Assembly (NCBI RefSeq): GCF_002860255.1
Contig: NZ_PGVE01000017.1
Coordinates: forward strand, 248,001 to 312,000
Source of the DNA: Neobacillus cucumis
GTDB taxonomy: Bacteria; Bacillota; Bacilli; Bacillales; Cytobacillaceae
DNA: 64,000 nucleotides
Direction of reading: 5' to 3'
Positions 60,013 through 64,000 of the stretch are shown one piece after another. Position 1 is the first letter of the stretch. Every line of letters begins with the position of its first letter. Made by a program: the position numbers and the translations under genes. Under the pieces are notes generated by a model, which saw only the letters and a list, made by a program, of their open reading frames with translations, was not told the origin of the DNA and ran no database searches.

Positions 60013-60573
60013 AATACCTGGAACTTTATTAAATAAATTATCTGATTCATTTTTATTTTTGGTAAGTGTATTTCCATTCTTATTTTCATTTAAAATTTCT
60101 AGTATCTTCTCCTGAGTAAGAGGTTGAGCATGTTCCATCAGCTCAAAACCTAATCCGCCATCCGATTCAATGGTAGCGGTTTTTAGATTAGATATATAAG
60201 AGATGCCTTTTTGCCGGAGTTTCATTTCTAGCTGTTCGGTTGTCAAACGTAATTTTTTTAAATTACCTTCGACAATGCTGCCATTTCGGACTACAACGGT
60301 TGCATTCCCTATTAAATATCGTTGGATTTTTTTAAATTTCAGTTGAAGAAATTGAATGGAAATTAAATAAATGATGAAGCAGGTCAATATAATAATGATT
60401 TGCCAAAATTTATGTTCTTTTATAGTAGCGTGTCCCATCGTGGTTCCGATGGCTAAAACAATAATAACCTCAGAATAAGTTGTTTTAGCCATTGATTTTT
60501 TTCCAGCAATCCTAAGTAATAGGGTACTTATAAAAAGTAAACCTAATGCTTCTCCTAGAAATGTAATATTCAT
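60010..60573 (-). CDS. DUF421 (YetF-like) membrane protein
   Basis: This 187-residue protein has three membrane spans (about residues 5-25, 35-50, 55-75) followed by a cytoplasmic YetF domain, with LIGNATVVVRNGSIVEGNLKK (about 85-105) and LRLTTEQLEMKLRQKGISYI (about 108-127), then ATIESDGGLGFEL. B. subtilis has several (YetF, YrbG, YkjA); they are linked to spore envelope or germination in some studies. It lacks the second of the usual paired YetF modules and is shorter than YetF (231). The ATG follows TGGGGTGAATAG. Confidence 0.85.
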   Translation of the reverse strand: MNITFLGEALGLLFISTLLLRIAGKKSMAKTTYSEVIIVLAIGTTMGHATIKEHKFWQIIIILTCFIIYLISIQFLQLKFKKIQRYLIGNATVVVRNGSIVEGNLKKLRLTTEQLEMKLRQKGISYISNLKTATIESDGGLGFELMEHAQPLTQEKILEILNENKNGNTLTKNKNESDNLFNKVPGI

Positions 60574-60880
60574 CTATTCACCCCATTTGGTGTTATTATT
60601 TCCAGTTTTAATTGACGTTATTTCGAAAATAAACCAGTAATGTTTTTTCATAATAAACAGTCAGATAACGTTTGTTAAAAGAAGATAACAATTCGTTTAA
60701 AAGTCAGTAAAGAACCGTTAAATCGACAAATTCTTAAAAATGTTCCTTTATAATGGCATTTATGGGAAGGGAGTTGAGGAATTTTCATGATAATTAAATA
60801 CTGATGATGATGTAAATAAGCCAAGGATTCCAAAGACCTCTTACTTCTAAAACAAGTCGTCCACAGGAGGTTTCTTTCAA

Positions 60881-61051
60881 TTGGAAAATTTACTTCGTAA
60901 AGCAGTCCAGACTAAAAGACAATTCCTCATTAATAAGCTCATTCAATCAGGGATATATAAGAAAAATAATAAGCAGGTTTTGAGTTTAAATCACCCTAGG
61001 TACTCCAAAAAGTATTTATACAACAATAGCTTAAAACTAATAAATTTGTAA
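60881..61051 (+). CDS. FbpA-like Fur-regulated basic protein
   Basis: A 56-residue basic protein whose first 32 residues (MENLLRKAVQTKRQFLINKL, then IQSGIYKKNNKQ) match the N domain of Fur-regulated basic protein A, an RNA-chaperone-like factor in iron-sparing. The usual tail (an LTLSELExEY-type helix) is replaced by a divergent VLSLNHPRYSKKYLYNNS stretch, so it may be a degraded or altered copy. AGGAGG lies ten bases before the TTG. A TGATAATTA half Fur box (60788-60796) is upstream, its other half not matching. Confidence 0.65.
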   Translation: MENLLRKAVQTKRQFLINKLIQSGIYKKNNKQVLSLNHPRYSKKYLYNNSLKLINL

Positions 61052-61092
61052 ACAGAATGTAATAGTAAAATATTTTTTCCAGTAAAAACCAC

Positions 61093-61121
61093 AAGACATT
61101 TGTAAACGCTTCCATTATAAT
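61093..61121 (+). promoter_or_regulatory. Sigma-A promoter with embedded cre box
   Basis: AAGACA (61093-61098), 17 bases, TATAAT (61116-61121). TTGTAAACGCTTCCA (61100-61114) fits WTGNAANCGNWNNCW exactly and fills the spacer. CcpA binding would exclude RNA polymerase. The start of the 43-residue gene is 33 bp downstream. Confidence 0.7.
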
Positions 61122-61153
61122 AAAAGTAACCAATAGGAGAGGGGATACAAACG

Positions 61154-61285
61154 ATGGAACTTTTAATTAAACAATGTGAACATAACCAGTCCGAAGAACC
61201 ATGTGAAAAATGTACTCCGAAAACTGAAAAGGAAGAAACCATTAATATCTCAGATTATGATTATCATAAAAGACTATGGTTTTAA
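61154..61285 (+). CDS. 43-residue Cys-containing peptide behind a cre-type promoter
   Basis: The peptide starts MELLIKQCEHNQSEEPCEKC and ends YDYHKRLWF. Cys at about residues 8, 17 and 20 with a His at 10 make a possible, unusual C-x-H...C-x2-C metal site. It is acidic in its middle. AGGAGAGGGG lies before the ATG with about eight bases to the start. The gene has its own promoter, cre box and terminator (61370-61400), an arrangement unlikely for a chance frame. I know no family for it. Confidence 0.68.
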   Translation: MELLIKQCEHNQSEEPCEKCTPKTEKEETINISDYDYHKRLWF

Positions 61286-61369
61286 TTTAATGAAAAAGTT
61301 TGTTTGTATCTAAATAATAGATTCATTTGTTATATTAATACTTTTGTGCTTTCAGCTTAAATTTTTTAC

Positions 61370-61400
61370 GGAATGGTCTGCTGGCCGTTCCTTTTTTTTT
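61370..61400 (+). terminator. Terminator after the 43-aa gene
   Basis: GGAATGG and CCGTTCC arms (one G-T pair) followed by TTTTTTTTT. Confidence 0.75.
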
Positions 61401-61560
61401 AACACTAGAATTATGTCATTTTGAAAAATCAGCATGTATTAACAACAATATAAAATTGAGAGTTTTAATTTTTTTGAAAGTAGTACAGGCTCTCACCCTT
61501 TACACTATTAGGACTTGCTACATAATCTATTGTAAGCTCTCATGAAGGGGGGAAGTTTAA

Positions 61561-61803
61561 ATGGATTATAATAGCGCATTACGTCTTGAAGGAAAAATGA
61601 TTAAATTTAAAAATAAACAAGGCAATTGGTCAATTGGAAGAGTTCTAAGAGTTAAAAAGAATGGATTAGAAATTGAAGAATTACAATCATTGGAAAGTAG
61701 TACTGGATATGGATTTGGATTTTGGGGACCAAGACCATTTTGGGGACCTCCTTGTTTCTTTCCGTTTATTGGGATTGAAATTATCCCATTTTTCTTTTGG
61801 TGA
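61561..61803 (+). CDS. Uncharacterised 80-residue protein with aromatic/proline-rich tail
   Basis: The N-terminal half (LRLEGKMIKFKNKQGNWSIG, then RVLRVKKNGLEIEEL) reads like a small SH3/Lsm barrel; the C-terminal half is unusually rich in Phe, Trp, Gly and Pro (GFGFWGPRPFWGPPCFFPFI, then IGIEIIPFFFW). The ATG follows GAAGGGGGGAAGTTTAA. Its tail resembles those of spore-coat small proteins, and its neighbours are spore-type genes; a coat role is inference. It has its own terminator at 61844-61879. Confidence 0.68.
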   Translation: MDYNSALRLEGKMIKFKNKQGNWSIGRVLRVKKNGLEIEELQSLESSTGYGFGFWGPRPFWGPPCFFPFIGIEIIPFFFW

Positions 61804-61843
61804 GATAAGGATAAAAAAGATTAAACCCTATTGAAATATCATT

Positions 61844-61879
61844 AAAAAGAGGATCCACTAATAAGCTGGTCCTCTTTTC
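61844..61879. terminator. Terminator between converging genes
   Basis: AAAAAGAGGA and TCCTCTTTT arms (with a CCA/TGG inner pairing) after the 80-residue gene. Confidence 0.82.
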
Positions 61880-61896
61880 ACTTAAGATACTTGTAG

Positions 61897-62871
61897 TCAT
61901 ATTTCATTTTTAGGCGGGCTCTCAATCCAGCCTCGTTTGATTAACAGATCCATTCCGTCCTCACCATAAAGTATTGCTTCCCCAATTATTTTTATGAATT
62001 TAAAAGCTAAATCTTTCCGAAAAACCGCTGCTAAATCACTGCCATAGATTCCAATTGCCCCAGAACCCATTTGAGCAACATGTACAAGGATTAGCTTTTC
62101 TGAATATGGAGATATCGTTGAATCCATTACCTCATTGTGAAGAGGAAGTGGAGGCTCCAAGTTTTCATTTATTAATACTTGATGCATATCCCCAATAATT
62201 TTGTTCGCATTTTTAATGCCGCGTTCTAAAAATTTTTTAATCTCCTGATCTTTGGTCACTTTGCTCAACCCAATTAATAATGTCTTACTTATTTCATTTC
62301 GATACGCAGTTCCATGTACTCTAAGAATTTCTTCTGCATTTAAAGGGCGTTTAATCCCAGCCCAATTACCAAGGTAATTATTATGTTTAATAAATTCTAT
62401 CTTTTTGGGGATAGGAAGTTCCGGAGGCTGTGGAAATAAATTCTTGTTTTTTAGTATCTCTGTACTTTTATTATATAAGTTCTTGTAATCCTCAAAAGCC
62501 TCATACCATATCTTTAATAGTTCTTTATTCTCTGTCTGTTCAATTGCCTGAGGTAATGTTCTGAAACCAAGCTTAGACATTTCATTTATGTAATAAAGAT
62601 AATAATTATCAGTAAATAAAGCAGGGGCTTGTTGATTTACATGATCTTGAACAGCAAATCCTTTTGGGATGGGATGTTGTACCTCCTCGTAAAATTCAGC
62701 AATTTTCTGCACATACTTTATACTTATTTCTAAACCTAAGGAAAGGGCGGACTTTATTTCTTCATCCTTACATGTCTGAATCATTGGAATTTTAATTGGT
62801 ATTAATAAATTCTCAATCATATACACTTTCCAAAGATTAGCTAAATCACTGACTGAAAGCTTATTTTTCAT
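61897..62871 (-). CDS. DUF3231 family protein, copy 2
   Basis: This 324-residue paralogue of the protein at 56644-57648 has the same two-repeat helical plan (LSVSDLANLWKVYMIENLLI in repeat 1 and LNAEEILRVHGTAYRNEISK in repeat 2) and ends with GEAILYGEDGMDLLIKRGWI, matching GHEGIELLIKNGWF of copy 1. The copies are about 4.3 kb apart and have diverged. ATG 62871 lies 11 bases after AAAGGAG; a TTG three codons earlier is too close to it. A role in sporulation or the spore surface is often supposed but not shown. Confidence 0.85.
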   Translation of the reverse strand: MKNKLSVSDLANLWKVYMIENLLIPIKIPMIQTCKDEEIKSALSLGLEISIKYVQKIAEFYEEVQHPIPKGFAVQDHVNQQAPALFTDNYYLYYINEMSKLGFRTLPQAIEQTENKELLKIWYEAFEDYKNLYNKSTEILKNKNLFPQPPELPIPKKIEFIKHNNYLGNWAGIKRPLNAEEILRVHGTAYRNEISKTLLIGLSKVTKDQEIKKFLERGIKNANKIIGDMHQVLINENLEPPLPLHNEVMDSTISPYSEKLILVHVAQMGSGAIGIYGSDLAAVFRKDLAFKFIKIIGEAILYGEDGMDLLIKRGWIESPPKNEI

Positions 62872-63087
62872 GTGATTCAATTCTCCTTTAAGGCGGACCT
62901 TCTAATTAGATCACTGTTATATATATTTTTTCTAAGGACCTTAATTCTATTCTAGTTTATTAAATCTTGCTGTTTGAAAAAAAGGTAGAAAATGGTATAA
63001 TTTTTGCTGATTTTGTTTAATCATGAGGTGTGCGTAAGCTGTTAATAGAGAAATTAAAGGGCGTTTTATCAAAATCAGTATGTAAAT

Positions 63088-63127
63088 AAAAAAAGCAATG
63101 CAGATTATTGATTGCATTGCCTTTTTT
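63088..63127. terminator. Bidirectional terminator
   Basis: GCAATGCA and TGCATTGC arms with T-rich sequence on both sides, near the end of the DoxX gene (minus strand). Confidence 0.8.
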
Positions 63128-63136
63128 GCTTTTATT

Positions 63137-63652
63137 TTATGCACTGGCTTTATGTTTTACATTACCAGTTTCTTTTTTAGCCATTTTTCTGATGAAAGGT
63201 ACTACCCAACGGTCTAAACCAATTCTCCCAGCGTTGTAGCCAGCAGTTAGGATTATAAAGCCAAGGAAGATGTCTCTTGGGTTATGAGATACTGTACCTG
63301 CTAGGAAGAAAGAGAAATTCATTACTAAACCAAAGAACATTGCAGTTGTTGTTAAGCAGCCAAGTATTAAACCTAAACCAATTAAAGTTTCGCCCCAAGG
63401 TACAAGAACGTTAAAAACATCAACATTGGGCAATGCAATATGCTTCAGGAAGTCCACATACCAGCCAAATACGACTGCGCCATCTGGCCCTTTTACTGGA
63501 TTTGCAATAGCTCCTTTTAAGAAACCAGAAGCGTCAAATCCTCCTGTTAATTTGTGAAAACCTGCTGTGAACCAAGAATAGCCAAGATATAATCTTAAAA
63601 CAGTTAGGATAACTGCTGCCGTTTTATTCTCTCTTAAGAATTTGTTAAACAT
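63137..63652 (-). CDS. DoxX family membrane protein
   Basis: This 171-residue membrane protein has about four spans and the DoxX start FLRENKTAAVILTVLRLYLG followed by YSWFTAGFHKL. A VPWGETLIGLGLILGCLTTT span and a Lys-rich C terminus (FIRKMAKKETGNVKHKASA) follow. DoxX proteins take part in oxidative-stress or sulfur metabolism (as in MadX/SseA complexes of mycobacteria) or quinone-linked steps; the specific role here is unknown. The ATG follows AGAAGGGCGGAATCATTT. It is monocistronic. Confidence 0.88.
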   Translation of the reverse strand: MFNKFLRENKTAAVILTVLRLYLGYSWFTAGFHKLTGGFDASGFLKGAIANPVKGPDGAVVFGWYVDFLKHIALPNVDVFNVLVPWGETLIGLGLILGCLTTTAMFFGLVMNFSFFLAGTVSHNPRDIFLGFIILTAGYNAGRIGLDRWVVPFIRKMAKKETGNVKHKASA

Positions 63653-64000
63653 AAATGATTCCGCCCTTCTTTTATTTTTTGTTCTTTATGGTTATAATAT
63701 ATACCTTTTAGAAGTAAATAACATGGCTATAGTAATAAGTTCACAGTTTGTTAGAAATGTTTTGACAGAAATTTGAATTAGAATGGAACTGAGTACAAAA
63801 GCACAGGCCACACTCATTTAGAGTGCAGCCTGTGCTTTTTAACCGTCTAATTCTATAAACTCCAGAGGATTATTTCAATGTGTGCTTTTTCATTTTTACT
63901 AACAACCAATAATCACTCTTTTTTTAGATTATACATAAATCAGATTGATTTTTTACAAAAATCTCCACCTATTTATAAATATTTTTCAAGCTTCTCCTAA
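63653..64000. other. Right-end region without a recognisable gene
   Basis: It holds the leader of the DoxX gene and a strong hairpin at 63797-63840, but no reading frame with a ribosome site that I trust. The last 150 bases are AT-rich and might be the 3' flank of a gene beyond the window. Confidence 0.5.
63797..63840. terminator. Strong hairpin upstream of DoxX
   Basis: AAAAGCACAGGC and GCCTGTGCTTTT arms with an inner CACTC/GAGTG stem, T-rich on both strands. No gene lies between it and the DoxX leader, so it probably ends a transcript entering from beyond the window. Confidence 0.75.

Noticed and set aside
60788..60802. Fur box upstream of the FbpA-like gene
   Set aside because: Only the first nine positions of the 15-base consensus match (TGATAATTA); the second half does not, so I list it only as a half-site within the gene entry.
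62947..63144. 65-residue hydrophobic minus-strand frame downstream of DoxX
   Set aside because: It runs across the DoxX terminator hairpin, starts inside the DoxX 3' end and has no ribosome site; more likely a chance AT-rich frame.
1..64000. tRNA, rRNA, CRISPR array, insertion sequence or prophage
   Set aside because: None was seen: no cloverleaf-like conserved T-loop sets, no regularly spaced direct repeats, and no transposase, integrase or phage structural genes among the frames.

Overview
The window looks like a chromosomal segment of an endospore-forming Bacillaceae species, of a Neobacillus, Mesobacillus or Bacillus type. The base composition is AT-rich, most genes have strong AGGAGG-type ribosome binding sites, and GTG/TTG starts are frequent. 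Two germinant-receptor loci, a YjcZ-type sporulation peptide, paired DUF3231 proteins, and lysine, T-box and c-di-AMP riboswitches all support this. I saw no rRNA, tRNA, CRISPR array, insertion sequence or prophage. The genus is inference; no database was searched.

Layout. 1-3400 (mostly minus strand): a truncated short-chain dehydrogenase, a solitary dapA behind a lysine riboswitch, and a CAP-domain exported protein. 3400-6700: an anaerobiosis-linked block with a 75-residue protein and adhE, carrying a cre box and three Fnr/Rex-type palindromes. 6700-9600: a 46-residue zinc ribbon, a sirtuin, a YdeI-like protein and a D-2-hydroxyacid dehydrogenase. 9800-13400: a TAXI-type TRAP transporter operon. 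13575-14741: a complete ftsZ outside the division cluster. 15000-24800: an MFS exporter, proline dehydrogenase, a formate/nitrite transporter with a Rex-like operator, a VanW lipoprotein, PepF, a thioesterase and several unknowns. 24900-29000: a gerA-C-D-B germinant receptor operon. 29000-37100: a NAD(P)-binding protein, a HemD-type protein, an SF1 helicase, a FAD enzyme and T-box-controlled proBA. 37100-42000: a nuclease-DinG helicase fusion and feoA with a feoB split into two genes. 44200-48400: a sugar-oxidation operon of three Gfo/Idh/MocA dehydrogenases and one TIM-barrel isomerase. 48480-50040: DUF438/hemerythrin and DUF1858 genes behind an Fnr-type promoter. 50870-53060: a c-di-AMP riboswitch and kimA. 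53200-63650: a CDF exporter, then a spore-flavoured run (Lsm-like, DUF2935, YjcZ, two DUF3231 proteins, a solitary gerAB-type gene, YetF, FbpA-like) and DoxX.

How the parts fit. Redox control recurs. adhE and the formate/nitrite transporter have palindromes placed like repressor (Rex) sites. The DUF1858-DUF438 operon and the 75-residue gene have palindromes about 41.5 bp upstream of an extended -10, the geometry of Fnr activation. Catabolite control recurs as three sequences that match the cre consensus exactly. Three cis-acting RNAs control lysine precursor synthesis, proline synthesis and potassium uptake. Both start codons and promoters were chosen by eye from Shine-Dalgarno spacing and consensus matches.

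The most unusual items are the second ftsZ, the split feoB, the PD-(D/E)XK-helicase fusion, the transporter-less Gfo/Idh/MocA operon, the 43-residue peptide behind a cre-blocked promoter, and the mobile-looking palindromes, one of which supplies a gene's stop codon. I did not find a clearly new defence or mobile system.
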